Source: Planctomycetia bacterium
GTDB taxonomy: Bacteria > Planctomycetota > Phycisphaerae > Phycisphaerales > SM1A02
Length of the DNA stretch: 36,735 bases
Direction of reading: 5' to 3'
NCBI GenBank assembly: GCA_005789005.1
Contig: SYAD01000233.1
Coordinates: 1-36,735, forward strand
Below the pieces are notes generated by a model that saw only the letters and a program-made list of their open reading frames with translations, was not told the origin of the DNA and did no database searches. Shown piece by piece: positions 6,539 through 15,184 of the stretch (within the stretch, counting starts at the first letter, position 1; each line of letters opens with the position of its first letter). The position numbers were made by a program, and so were the translations under genes.

Positions 6539-9061
6539 ATGCGAACCATCGCCAATCCAATTTCGGTGCACAAGTTTGGTGGTGCGGCGCTTGCAAACGC
6601 CGACGCCATTCGCGCTGTTGTGGGCATTCTTTCGGGAACCAGCGGCGAACGCGTTGTTGTCACTTCAGCGCTGGCGGGCGTGACCGACTTGCTATTGAAC
6701 ATTGCGCGCGCCGCGGCAACCGGCGATCTTGCCGCCGCTCATACGCAAGCGGATGCTCTCTTTGAGCGGCACATGTCCGTGGCAAAGTCCATTGATGGCG
6801 CAGCCGCTGTCACGCATGCATACATAGACGAGTCATTCAAGGAGCTCAAAAAACTCGCCGAGCAAGTATCGCGCGCGGGCGAACTCACGGCGCAAATGAG
6901 CGATTTAATTATTTCCCGTGGCGAGCGCTTGGCGGCGCGAATTGTCGCCGACGCATTGCGTGTTGCAAATATTTCCGCCTGGGTTGTCGACGCCACGGAC
7001 TTTCTACACTCCGATGGTCGATTTGGAGACGCCGCTCCGGATATCGCGCGCACTGAAATTGCCGCGCAAAATATTTTCCCAAGCAAGCTGCGCGCTGGAG
7101 ACGTTGTTGTTGTGCCAGGTTTTATCGCGCGGGGCATGGCTGGCGCCGATAGAAGTGAAGCAGCGGTGGTCACGCTTGGGCGCGGCGGTTCCGACCTAAC
7201 CGCCACTGTGACCGCCCGCGCGCTTGGCGCCAAAGAAGTGACGCTGTGGAAGGATGTGCCGGGATTTCTCACCGCTGATCCACGGATTATTCCGGAGGCG
7301 CGAGTGGTGCCCCTGCTTGATCCACGCGAGGCCTCGGAACTTGCCTATTACGGCGCAAAAGTGCTGCATCCACGCGCGCTGATTCCACTGGACGCGCGAA
7401 CTACTTTGCGCATTCGTCCATTCAATCAACCCGATGCCGCGGGCACGGAAATTGTGCAGGGTCGCTCCATGGCAGGCTCGCCCGTACGCGCGCTTTCCGC
7501 AATGACCGCGCAAGCGCTTGTTACCGTGGCGGGAAATGGAATGCTTGGAGTGCCGGGTATTGCGGCGCGCACATTCGGCGCGTTGGCGCACGCCGGAATT
7601 TCCGTGTCGCTAATTTCGCAGGCAAGTTCGGAGCATTCGATTTGCTTCACTGTTCCAGAAGGCGCGGCGACACTTGCGGAAAAAGAACTGCGCGCCGCGT
7701 TTGCGATAGAGCTTGAGCGAAATGAAATTGACTCAGTCGAAGTATTGCTTGGCGTTGCCACAGTGGCGGTTGTTGGCTCCGGCATGGCAAGAACACCTGG
7801 CGTTGCGGCGCGCGTGCTGGGTTGTATCGCCGATGCGCAAGTGAATGTCATAGCCATCGCGCAAGGATCTTCTGAGCGCAATATTTCATTTATTGTGACC
7901 AAGGCTAGCGTGCCCAAAGCTGTGCGCGCTATTCACTCCACATTTAGTTTGGACAAACTTGGTGGCGGACGAACCGCGCGTCGCCGTGGCGCCGATGTGA
8001 TCTTGCTTGGCTGCGGGCGCATTGGCCAGGAACTTCTAAGCCAAATTGCGGAGTTGCCAGCCAATGACCGTGCCGCATTGCGTGTGATTGGCGTGCTTGA
8101 TTGCAGCGGATTTATGCTGGAAAAGCGGGGTTTCAGTTTGCGTGCGCTGACTGGCATAAGCGCGCATAAACAACGCGGCGGCTCTCTGAAGACAATGCCG
8201 CATGCGCACTCGGGCGCGCCAACTCAAGCCATCGAACATATTGCTTCACACGCGCTCACACGTCCGGTACTCATTGATCTTTCCAGCGGCGACACGAGAG
8301 AAACATTGCTGCGCGCCGTCGGGCACGGCATGGACTTGGTCATCGCCAATAAAATTCCATTGGCTTGCGACGGCGCCTCCGCCAACGCATTGCTTCATGA
8401 CGCGCGCAAACGCGGCCGCAAAGTGTTACACGAAGCCACGGTCGGCGCGGGCTTGCCCATTATTGACACAGTTGAAAAACTCATCACTTCCGGTGATCGC
8501 ATTTTGAACATTGTCGCCTGTCCATCTGGCACTATGGGATATTTGTTTAGCGAACTTGGCCGAGGACGAAAGTTTTCCGCCGCACTTCGCAACGCCATGC
8601 AACTTGGCTACACAGAACCAGATCCGCGCGAAGATTTGTCGGGCCGCGATGTGGCACGCAAGGGATTGATCTTGGGAAGACTGATTGGCTATGTGGGTGA
8701 ACTCACCGACGTGGCGATTGAAAGTTTGGTGCCAGCCAACATGCGGGAAATTTCATTAGCGGATTTTGTTGAGCAACTTGAGTCGCTTGATCACGCATGG
8801 AGCGAGCGCGTGCGTGGCGCGACAAGCAAGGGCGAAGTGCTGCGATACTGCGCAAATATCACGCGCGCCAGCGTGAAAGTGGGTCTGGTTGGTGTGCCGG
8901 TTGGCAGCTTGCTGGGCTCGCTCAGCGGAACGGATAATCAATTTGTGTTCACCACATCCCGCTATCGTGACAACCCGTTGGTTATTTCCGGTCCAGGCGC
9001 CGGACCCGCCGTCACGGCGGCAGGCGTGTTGAATGATTTATTGCGCGTGGTGATTTCATGA
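6539..9061 (+). CDS. thrA: Bifunctional aspartokinase / homoserine dehydrogenase
   Basis: This 840-residue ThrA-type fusion catalyses the first and third steps from aspartate toward threonine and methionine. Residues 1 to about 300 are the kinase: K12-F-G-G near the N terminus, a GRGGSDLTA nucleotide-site segment and the YYGAKVLHP motif. Two ACT repeats follow at about 325-460 (GVPGIAAR and TPGVAAR contexts), implying allosteric feedback by an amino acid, normally threonine. Residues about 480-840 are the NAD(P)-dependent dehydrogenase, beginning LLGCGRIGQ, then ANKIPLA, the CPSGTMGYLFSELGRG signature and GYTEPDPREDLSGRDVARK. The stop overlaps the thrC start by four bases (ATGA), indicating translational coupling in a threonine operon. 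Length and order match enterobacterial ThrA. Confidence 0.96.
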   Translation: MRTIANPISVHKFGGAALANADAIRAVVGILSGTSGERVVVTSALAGVTDLLLNIARAAATGDLAAAHTQADALFERHMSVAKSIDGAAAVTHAYIDESFKELKKLAEQVSRAGELTAQMSDLIISRGERLAARIVADALRVANISAWVVDATDFLHSDGRFGDAAPDIARTEIAAQNIFPSKLRAGDVVVVPGFIARGMAGADRSEAAVVTLGRGGSDLTATVTARALGAKEVTLWKDVPGFLTADPRIIPEARVVPLLDPREASELAYYGAKVLHPRALIPLDARTTLRIRPFNQPDAAGTEIVQGRSMAGSPVRALSAMTAQALVTVAGNGMLGVPGIAARTFGALAHAGISVSLISQASSEHSICFTVPEGAATLAEKELRAAFAIELERNEIDSVEVLLGVATVAVVGSGMARTPGVAARVLGCIADAQVNVIAIAQGSSERNISFIVTKASVPKAVRAIHSTFSLDKLGGGRTARRRGADVILLGCGRIGQELLSQIAELPANDRAALRVIGVLDCSGFMLEKRGFSLRALTGISAHKQRGGSLKTMPHAHSGAPTQAIEHIASHALTRPVLIDLSSGDTRETLLRAVGHGMDLVIANKIPLACDGASANALLHDARKRGRKVLHEATVGAGLPIIDTVEKLITSGDRILNIVACPSGTMGYLFSELGRGRKFSAALRNAMQLGYTEPDPREDLSGRDVARKGLILGRLIGYVGELTDVAIESLVPANMREISLADFVEQLESLDHAWSERVRGATSKGEVLRYCANITRASVKVGLVGVPVGSLLGSLSGTDNQFVFTTSRYRDNPLVISGPGAGPAVTAAGVLNDLLRVVIS

Positions 9062-10368
9062 GCGACAACATCAACAAGACAGGTATCACGATTAAGTGCG
9101 CCGCATGCGGGGAGAAATTCAATGACCTCACTGCTCTTGCCACATGCTCCAAGTGTGGCGGCCTGCTTGATATCACGCCAGCCATGCCCGCTCTGTGCAG
9201 CGAAGAATTACAAAATCTTTTTGACAGCCGAGTGAGCATTGCCACAATGCGCGGATCCGCGGCGGGCCGTTCTGGTGTGTGGAGATTTCGCGAACTTGTC
9301 CTGCCAATCAGTGACGCGGACATTGTCAGCCACCCAGAAGGCAACACGCCACTACTAGATCGTCCAGTTATTTCAAAATTCGCGGGCGTAAAAGACTTGT
9401 TGATAAAGCATGAGGGATTCAATCCATCCGGCTCATTTAAAGATCGCGGCATGACCGTCGCGGTGACGCAAGCCAAGCGATGCGGCGCCACAGCGATCGC
9501 ATGCGCATCCACTGGCAACACCAGTTCATCGCTTGCGGCGTACGGAGCGCAAGCGGGAATTCCGGCGCTGGTGATGGTTCCCGCGGGACGCATTACCATG
9601 GGAAAATTGGCTCAAACAGTGGCATATGGCGCGCGCACATTGTTGGTGCGCGGCGACTTTGACGACTGCTTGCGCTTGGTTCGCGAATCCAGCGAAAAGC
9701 TGGGCGTGTACTTGGCCAACTCGCTCAATCCATTTCGTATTGAAGGACAGAAGACAATCATGTTTGAATTGCTGCAGCAACTTGCGTGGCAATCGCCAGA
9801 TTGGGTGGCGTTGCCCGCGGGAAATCTTGGCAACACATCCGCGTTTGGTAAAGCGCTGCGTGAAGCGCACGGACTTGGTTTGATCAAGCGTATTCCACGA
9901 CTCTTGTCGGTGCAGGCCAGTGGCGCGGCGCCATTCGCGCATGATTTTGCCAACAACTTTGCAAAGCGTACAAGCGTGCGCGCGGAAACAATCGCCACGG
10001 CAATTCGTATTGGCGACCCCGCTTCATGGGACCGCGCGGTGGCGGCAATTCGTTTCACCAATGGAGTAGTGACGTCTGTGAGTGACGAGCAAATCATGCA
10101 AGCCAAGCAAGTGATTGACTCAAGTGGTGTTGGCTGCGAACCCGCCAGCGCCGCAAGCGTGGCGGGGGTGCGCGAACTGGTGGCGCGCGGAATCATCGCG
10201 CCGCACGAGCGCGTGGTTGCCATGCTCACGGGTCATATTCTGAAAGATCCAGAAAAATTGTTGAACACAAACGATGGGCACGGCCACCCAGCGGCAAACG
10301 CGCCCATTGAAATTGACGCAACGCTGTCCGCCGTTGAACGAGTGCTTCAAAACGCCACAAAAGCCTGA
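9058..10368 (+). CDS. thrC: Threonine synthase
   Basis: This 436-residue PLP enzyme converts O-phosphohomoserine to threonine. The N terminus carries a zinc-ribbon-like pair of motifs (CAAC at about 14-17 and CSKC at about 31-34), as in the threonine synthase class with an N-terminal ribbon. The PLP lysine is K128 in PSGSFKDRGM. The segment STGNTSSSLAAYGAQAG matches the phosphate-binding loop of the family, and LPAGNLGNTSAFGKAL follows. The start overlaps the thrA stop in ATGA. There is no thrB homoserine kinase beside it. The zinc-ribbon class also includes cysteate synthase-like paralogues, but the direct link to thrA makes threonine synthase the best call. Confidence 0.93.
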   Translation: MSDNINKTGITIKCAACGEKFNDLTALATCSKCGGLLDITPAMPALCSEELQNLFDSRVSIATMRGSAAGRSGVWRFRELVLPISDADIVSHPEGNTPLLDRPVISKFAGVKDLLIKHEGFNPSGSFKDRGMTVAVTQAKRCGATAIACASTGNTSSSLAAYGAQAGIPALVMVPAGRITMGKLAQTVAYGARTLLVRGDFDDCLRLVRESSEKLGVYLANSLNPFRIEGQKTIMFELLQQLAWQSPDWVALPAGNLGNTSAFGKALREAHGLGLIKRIPRLLSVQASGAAPFAHDFANNFAKRTSVRAETIATAIRIGDPASWDRAVAAIRFTNGVVTSVSDEQIMQAKQVIDSSGVGCEPASAASVAGVRELVARGIIAPHERVVAMLTGHILKDPEKLLNTNDGHGHPAANAPIEIDATLSAVERVLQNATKA

Positions 10369-10551
10369 AATTAAGTGAACTTGAATACTGCGCAGGAGCA
10401 CAACAAACCCTTGCAACGCGCGTGCTTTGATATGCGCACAAAAGTGTGAACCAATGCAAATATATTTCGGTTGTCGTCAAGGACTATTTTATGCCATATG
10501 AAAATTTACCTACCATGAGCCGCAATCGCTGACAACGTTTCTCTATCTATT

Positions 10552-11556
10552 ATGAATCACACCGCACACATTCTTGGCGCTGGAGGAATTGGAATCGCCA
10601 CCGGCGTTTGCCTGGCGCGCGCTGGATGGAATGTGACCATGGTTGATTCCAATGCCAAAAAAATAGAAGAGGGAAAGCGCGACGGAATGTCCGTTGATGG
10701 GCAAATGGAAACGCGCGCCAAGTTTGTTTTATTTCAAGAGTGGTCGCCACCAACCAACGAAACAATTTTGCTGTGCGTAAAAACATTCGACAATGGGCCT
10801 GTCATACAGCGCATTGCCAACATGGAATATGTGGTTCCCATTCAAAACGGGTTTGACGCGCAGCTTGAGTTGCTTCACCACCCAGCCGAGGCGATCGCAT
10901 CTTTTGTTTCAGAATGCGCTGCGGATCGACCAGCCACACGCATCACCCGCGCGGGTGCGCTTCACATTGGCGCGCGCAAGGATATGAACGCCACGCAACA
11001 AGAACACTTTCAAACTCTTGCTGGCGCGTTGGCGAGTGGAAATTTATTTCCAGTTGAAACCGTGGCGAATATTCGCCCATTTAAAGCCACAAAACTCATG
11101 TACAACGCCGCAATATCGCCACTGGCAGCAAGCGCCGGCGTGGACAACGCGCAATTGCTGATTGATCCGCTGGCGCAAAAAATGTTCTTTGCGTTGCTGC
11201 GCGAAAATTATTCCATTTTGCGAAACGCCGGATTGGAAATGGCAACCATTGGTCCGTTTCACCCCGACACGGTCATGCGAATTTTACGCACACCAATGCT
11301 TCCAAAAATCATGGGTGTCTTTTTCCGGCCATCGCTGCGCGGGACTTATTGTTCAATGAGCCCGGACATGGGCAGTGGCCGCACTGAAGTTGACGCCTAC
11401 AACGGCCACCTTATTCGCCTCGCGGCGGATTTCCCCTGCCCGATCAATCGCGCCGTTGTTGCAATGGTGGAAAAAATTTCGCGCGAGCGACTCACCCCAT
11501 CGCACTCGCACCTGCGTGAACTTGCGGCCAGGCTTCCACGCGGAGTCTTAGCGTGA
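10552..11556 (+). CDS. 2-dehydropantoate 2-reductase family protein (ApbA/PanE-like)
   Basis: This 334-residue protein has an N-terminal Rossmann dinucleotide site (HILGAGGIGIATG) and a C-terminal helical domain containing EVDAYNGHLIRLA, the hallmark helix of ketopantoate reductases. Authentic PanE makes pantoate from ketopantoate with NADPH for CoA synthesis. The segment LLCVKTFD and the later IRPFKATKLMYNAAISPLAA fit the family, in which a lysine in the KxxxN context is catalytic. The protein is slightly longer than canonical PanE (about 300 residues), and many family members have other substrates. It is followed after about 100 bases by an HpnA-like epimerase in the same direction. No panB or panC is nearby, so pantothenate synthesis is only one possibility. 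Confidence 0.75.
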   Translation: MNHTAHILGAGGIGIATGVCLARAGWNVTMVDSNAKKIEEGKRDGMSVDGQMETRAKFVLFQEWSPPTNETILLCVKTFDNGPVIQRIANMEYVVPIQNGFDAQLELLHHPAEAIASFVSECAADRPATRITRAGALHIGARKDMNATQQEHFQTLAGALASGNLFPVETVANIRPFKATKLMYNAAISPLAASAGVDNAQLLIDPLAQKMFFALLRENYSILRNAGLEMATIGPFHPDTVMRILRTPMLPKIMGVFFRPSLRGTYCSMSPDMGSGRTEVDAYNGHLIRLAADFPCPINRAVVAMVEKISRERLTPSHSHLRELAARLPRGVLA

Positions 11557-11662
11557 TTGTGACCAACGCATGCGCTCTGAAACCATGTGAAATTTCTCAA
11601 AGCGATTTTCCTAAATATTTTTTGCAAATCTTCTTTACGCGAATCAAATTGCGAGTTCTTCC

Positions 11663-12658
11663 ATGATTCTTGTCACCGGCGGCGCGGGATTCATTGGCTC
11701 ACATCTAGTGGATCAACTCACCGGCGACAACCAACACGTTCGCGTGCTTGAGCACCCCAACGCGAATGTGTCCCATTTGCCGTTGAACAAAATAGAGCTT
11801 GTCCGCGCGGATATTCGCGATATTTCAGCGGTCAATCAATCGGTGCGCGGCTGTGATCAGGTGTACCACCTTGCGGCTGATCCAAACTTGTGGCGGCGCA
11901 ATCGCGGCGAATTTGATGCCATCAATCATGTCGCGGCAGTGCATGTCATGCGCGCCGCACTTGATGCCGGCGCACAACGCGTGCTGTATGTCAGCACCGA
12001 AAGCATTCTTACATCGGCCAAGAAAACTATTGGCGCCGTTGAGAACGCGCGCTTTCAAGAGCAGGACATGATTGGCCCCTACTGCTTGAGCAAATTTCGC
12101 GCCGAGCGCGCCGCGTTTGAACTTGCCGCCAAGGGCGCGCCAGTGATTGTGTGCAGCCCCACGCTTCCGATTGGTCCTGGCGACAGAAATCAAACTCCGC
12201 CAACACGTCTTGCGGTTGCGTTTTGCCGCGGAAAAATTCCGGCGTACTTGGATTGCGAATTTAACCTGATCGACGCGCGTGACGCCGCGGATGGCTTGAT
12301 CCGCGCCATGCAACGCGGTCGCACCAACGTGCGCTATTTAATTGGGGCGCACAACACTCGGCTGGTTCATTGGCTTGAATTGCTAGCGCGCATCACCAAC
12401 CGACCCGCGCCGCGCAAGAAAGTTCCATATGTTGTGGCGCTTGCCGCTGGTTGGATCAGTGAGTTGTGGGCAGACAACGTTTCGCATCGCATGCCCATGG
12501 CCACGGTGACTGGCGTACGCCTGACGCGTCGATCCATGTATTTCGATCCTTCGGCAAGTTTGACTGAACTTGGATTGCAAGCCCGATCAGTGGAAGATTC
12601 CACCCGCGACGCGGTGCGCTGGTACCAAGAACAAAAATGGCTTGAACCACGCAGTTGA
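11663..12658 (+). CDS. HpnA-like NAD-dependent epimerase/dehydratase (extended SDR)
   Basis: This 331-residue extended short-chain dehydrogenase has the N-terminal NAD motif GGAGFIG (residues 6-12) and the catalytic pair Y140-x-x-x-K144 with upstream STES. The whole length follows the hopanoid-associated sugar epimerase (HpnA) pattern, including VYHLAAD, the DMIGPYCLSKFRAE block, SPTLPIGPGDRNQTPP and a late MYFDPSASLTELG segment. HpnA proteins occur in hopanoid biosynthesis clusters, but their reaction is poorly defined. No squalene cyclase or other hpn gene is in the window, so this may be an isolated paralogue acting on another sugar nucleotide or on a dihydroflavonol-like ketone. It probably shares a transcript with the preceding reductase. 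Confidence 0.72.
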   Translation: MILVTGGAGFIGSHLVDQLTGDNQHVRVLEHPNANVSHLPLNKIELVRADIRDISAVNQSVRGCDQVYHLAADPNLWRRNRGEFDAINHVAAVHVMRAALDAGAQRVLYVSTESILTSAKKTIGAVENARFQEQDMIGPYCLSKFRAERAAFELAAKGAPVIVCSPTLPIGPGDRNQTPPTRLAVAFCRGKIPAYLDCEFNLIDARDAADGLIRAMQRGRTNVRYLIGAHNTRLVHWLELLARITNRPAPRKKVPYVVALAAGWISELWADNVSHRMPMATVTGVRLTRRSMYFDPSASLTELGLQARSVEDSTRDAVRWYQEQKWLEPRS

Positions 12659-12720
12659 TGCCGTAAACGAAAGGTTGCGCGCCGAAAAAATAAACCATGC
12701 GCCAACAATGTCGCAGTACA

Positions 12721-13413
12721 TTAATTAATTAAACCAATCGCGCGCGCGGCCAACATGATTAGCACCGCCATGGCGATAGTGACTTGCAACATCATTCCAA
12801 TTTGAATTGGATTTCGCAGTGGAATTGGAAGCGTGGGACCAAACGTGCTTGCGGTGTTGAATGACAGGAATAAATAGTCAACATACTTTGGTTGCCAACC
12901 TGTCAGCGATTCGAATGAGGACATGTTGTGCGGAAAAACAATTCCAGGATGAATTTTCTCACCCGCGGCAATGCGCACTTGATACGGATGGTCAAACTTC
13001 CAGTAGTACGCGGCGAATACCGCTATGTTTTCCATGTACACAAAACTTGCAGAAAGCAGCAAATACGCTGGATTATCCTGCTTATCGAACAGGCACACAA
13101 TGAGGCCAACCAAATTATCCAGTAGTGCGAGCATGGATAGAGACAAGGTCACATCAAATAAAATCTTGAACGCCTTTTGCAATTTGAGCGACCAGAAAAT
13201 GCCGGATATCAAGCAGGTGACTAATGCGACAGGGCTTGCATATGCATCGGCAATTCGAAACATGACCACCGGCAAGCTAGGTTGATGATCTGTCAGGCTG
13301 AGCGCCGTTGATGTGCCCATGTCCAACAACGCGGCCACGGCCAGGGTAATGACAATGGCGCCAGTGATGGGGCAACGCGTTTCATTATGCCTATGTTGCG
13401 GAGCGTGAGTCAT
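12721..13413 (-). CDS. Multi-pass membrane protein, DUF1345/ion-channel-like
   Basis: This 230-residue protein has about five hydrophobic segments: roughly 18-40, 48-72, 84-108, 118-138 and 205-228. Between the last two is a re-entrant-looking segment (YLFLSFNTASTFGPT) resembling the pore-loop region of two-TM ion channels and the conserved C terminus of DUF1345-like proteins. It lacks a TVGYGD selectivity filter, so potassium conduction is not supported. It starts 9 bases after the trhO stop on the same strand and is probably cotranscribed with it. No Shine-Dalgarno site is clear before the ATG. Substrate and function are unknown. Confidence 0.6.
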   Translation of the reverse strand: MTHAPQHRHNETRCPITGAIVITLAVAALLDMGTSTALSLTDHQPSLPVVMFRIADAYASPVALVTCLISGIFWSLKLQKAFKILFDVTLSLSMLALLDNLVGLIVCLFDKQDNPAYLLLSASFVYMENIAVFAAYYWKFDHPYQVRIAAGEKIHPGIVFPHNMSSFESLTGWQPKYVDYLFLSFNTASTFGPTLPIPLRNPIQIGMMLQVTIAMAVLIMLAARAIGLIN

Positions 13414-13422
13414 GGATAAAGT

Positions 13423-14277
13423 TTAATCCAATTGCAAGTTGCCGTGACTCTGCCGCGCGGGCTGATCAATACAAAAGGGGCACGAAATCCCTTTGACATA
13501 GCGCGCATCTTTCTGTTCCTGCGGCGTGAGCGGCATTTGGCAAGCAAAGCAAGACGCGGAGTTGGTTTCTTGCAGCGCCGAGTCAACGCATACGCGTCGA
13601 TCAAAAACAAAACATTCGCCGTCATAATGCGCGCCGCCGCACTCCTCGAAATATTTTAAAATACCGCCGTCAAGCTGAAAAATATTTTGAAAGCCCTCGC
13701 GTTCCATATAGGGCCCCGCCTTCTCGCAGCGAATTCCGCCAGTGCAAAACATGACGACAGGTTCATGCTTTAAATGCGCCGGCAGTTTCTGCACCGCATC
13801 TGGAAAGTGGCGGAAATGCGAGATACCCGCGGGCAACGCGCCGCGAAATGTCCCCATGCGAATTTCGTAATCATTGCGCGTATCCAACAGCGTGATGGCC
13901 TTGCCTTCATCGAGCCACTGTTTCAACACTTTCGCCGACAGTTTTTTACTGGTGCGCCGAGCGGGCTCAATGCCCTGCACGCCAAACGCGATAATTTCCC
14001 TTTTGATCTTCACCAACATCCGACGAAACGGCTGCGCATCGCTGTGACTTTCTTTTGGAGTTAAATTCTCAAGCCCGGGTATGGCGCGAAGGGCGTTCAT
14101 TAAAATATCTATATTTGCCCGCGTTCCAGCCACAAACAGGTTGATGCCTTCTGGGCTGAGCATGATCGTGCCCTTCAGCTCGCCAACGCGACACACGGCG
14201 CGTAATTGTTCGCGTAACTCGTCCAACCCCTTGAGTGGGGCGAATAAATATGTGGAAATATTTATGAACACATCCAT
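13423..14277 (-). CDS. trhO: tRNA uridine(34) hydroxylase TrhO (rhodanese-domain, YceA family)
   Basis: This 284-residue protein matches the TrhO/YceA family, which performs oxygen-dependent 5-hydroxylation of wobble uridine in tRNA. Residues 1-95 are the N-terminal acylphosphatase-like domain ([19 protein letters not shown]). Residues about 125-215 are a rhodanese domain with [15 protein letters not shown], catalytic C178 in [13 protein letters not shown], and [13 protein letters not shown]. The tail has two CxxC pairs (C243/C246 and C266/C269) that could bind zinc. It is a cytosolic enzyme with no signal peptide. The membrane-protein gene downstream begins 9 bases after its stop. The start follows a long palindrome (14296-14320) that may regulate it. 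Confidence 0.93.
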   Translation of the reverse strand: MDVFINISTYLFAPLKGLDELREQLRAVCRVGELKGTIMLSPEGINLFVAGTRANIDILMNALRAIPGLENLTPKESHSDAQPFRRMLVKIKREIIAFGVQGIEPARRTSKKLSAKVLKQWLDEGKAITLLDTRNDYEIRMGTFRGALPAGISHFRHFPDAVQKLPAHLKHEPVVMFCTGGIRCEKAGPYMEREGFQNIFQLDGGILKYFEECGGAHYDGECFVFDRRVCVDSALQETNSASCFACQMPLTPQEQKDARYVKGISCPFCIDQPARQSHGNLQLD

Positions 14278-14295
14278 CAGTCTATCGCCAAGACA

Positions 14296-14320
14296 TGCGT
14301 GAACAAATCTTGTTCACGCA
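14296..14320. promoter_or_regulatory. 11-bp-arm perfect palindrome upstream of trhO
   Basis: TGCGTGAACAA (14296-14306) and TTGTTCACGCA (14310-14320) are perfect inverted copies separated by ATC. The element abuts the T-run of the lipoprotein-gene terminator and ends 18 bases before the trhO start. It has no T-run of its own on the leftward strand, so an operator or a 5' leader hairpin is more likely than a second terminator. Confidence 0.45.
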
Positions 14321-14352
14321 AAAAAACGGACGCGGAATATGTCCGCGTCCGT
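14320..14352 (-). terminator. Rho-independent terminator of the SYLF lipoprotein gene
   Basis: On the minus strand a perfect 11-bp stem (arms 14342-14352 and 14326-14336, core ACGGACGCGGA) with a 5-base loop is followed by seven T residues (14320-14326). It lies about 90 bases beyond the stop of the leftward lipoprotein gene, a textbook intrinsic terminator. Confidence 0.9.
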
Positions 14353-14441
14353 CAATACTCATTCTCATACAAGGCTCCATTCTTGAAAGAAGCCTAAATC
14401 TAGAGCAATGCTCCAGATTTCAACCGCATGCGTTTACAGAA

Positions 14442-15002
14442 TTACTTTGCCTTTGCCGCCGCAGCGTCCAAAGAGACATACTTAAATTGTTGACCACCAA
14501 CAGCGGCTTCGGCCATGGCGCCTTGGGAATTACTGGTAAAGATCGCCACGCCATCGCGGTAACTGGTTGCAGCGCCGGTTCCAGAAGACACCATCACCGC
14601 GGAAACTTGAGCGGTGAACGCAAACTTGTTCGCTGTGAATATGTTGTAGTTGGTCTCATCCTTGAAGAAAATAAATTCATCAAATGATTGACCACCAATG
14701 GTCGCGCCGATGGTGCCTTGGCCCATGGAGCAATAGCCCACCAACTTGCCGCCCTTGTACACCTCGCCATCGCCGCCGGCGCCACCAATGAGGAATCCGC
14801 CCTTGCCTACGCTTGGCAGAACCGCGTAAGCGTAGTTGTCCTTGAAGAATTTCTCAATCGTCGGATCAGTCTTCTTCACCAGTTCAATAGACGTGGCCAC
14901 GGAAGCTGAAAGTGATTTTTTTTCCTCGGCAGTTTTTGGCGCACCCGCGCACGCGGTTAACACACCGACAAGAACGATTGCTGAAAAGAATTGAATTCGC
15001 AT
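14442..15002 (-). CDS. SYLF/Ysc84-domain lipoprotein
   Basis: This 186-residue protein begins with a lipoprotein signal peptide ending in the lipobox LTAC (cysteine at 18), so it should be a lipid-anchored envelope protein. The mature part fits the Ysc84/SYLF lipid-binding family: an N-terminal helix with KFFKDNYAYAVLPSVGKGGFLIGG, then GYCSMGQGTIGATIGGQSFDEFIFF, and a C-terminal glycine- and serine-rich beta region. SYLF domains bind phosphoinositides in eukaryotes; the bacterial role is unclear. The ATG at 15002 is well supported by AAGGAG about 7 bases upstream. A strong terminator follows, so it may be monocistronic. Confidence 0.85.
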   Translation of the reverse strand: MRIQFFSAIVLVGVLTACAGAPKTAEEKKSLSASVATSIELVKKTDPTIEKFFKDNYAYAVLPSVGKGGFLIGGAGGDGEVYKGGKLVGYCSMGQGTIGATIGGQSFDEFIFFKDETNYNIFTANKFAFTAQVSAVMVSSGTGAATSYRDGVAIFTSNSQGAMAEAAVGGQQFKYVSLDAAAAKAK

Positions 15003-15184
15003 GAGTAGCTCCTTGGAAAATTTTGTGAATCATGACTTGAAGATGGAACAATATATCCGTGTTTCACAACACGCGTGATCATGGCGTATTTCAACATAAA
15101 TGGCTTCGGAATGCCACGCACACCAAAGACTACACCTGGTTTCTTCACCTCCGTATCGCCGACTGATCAAACAACACCGCGCGC

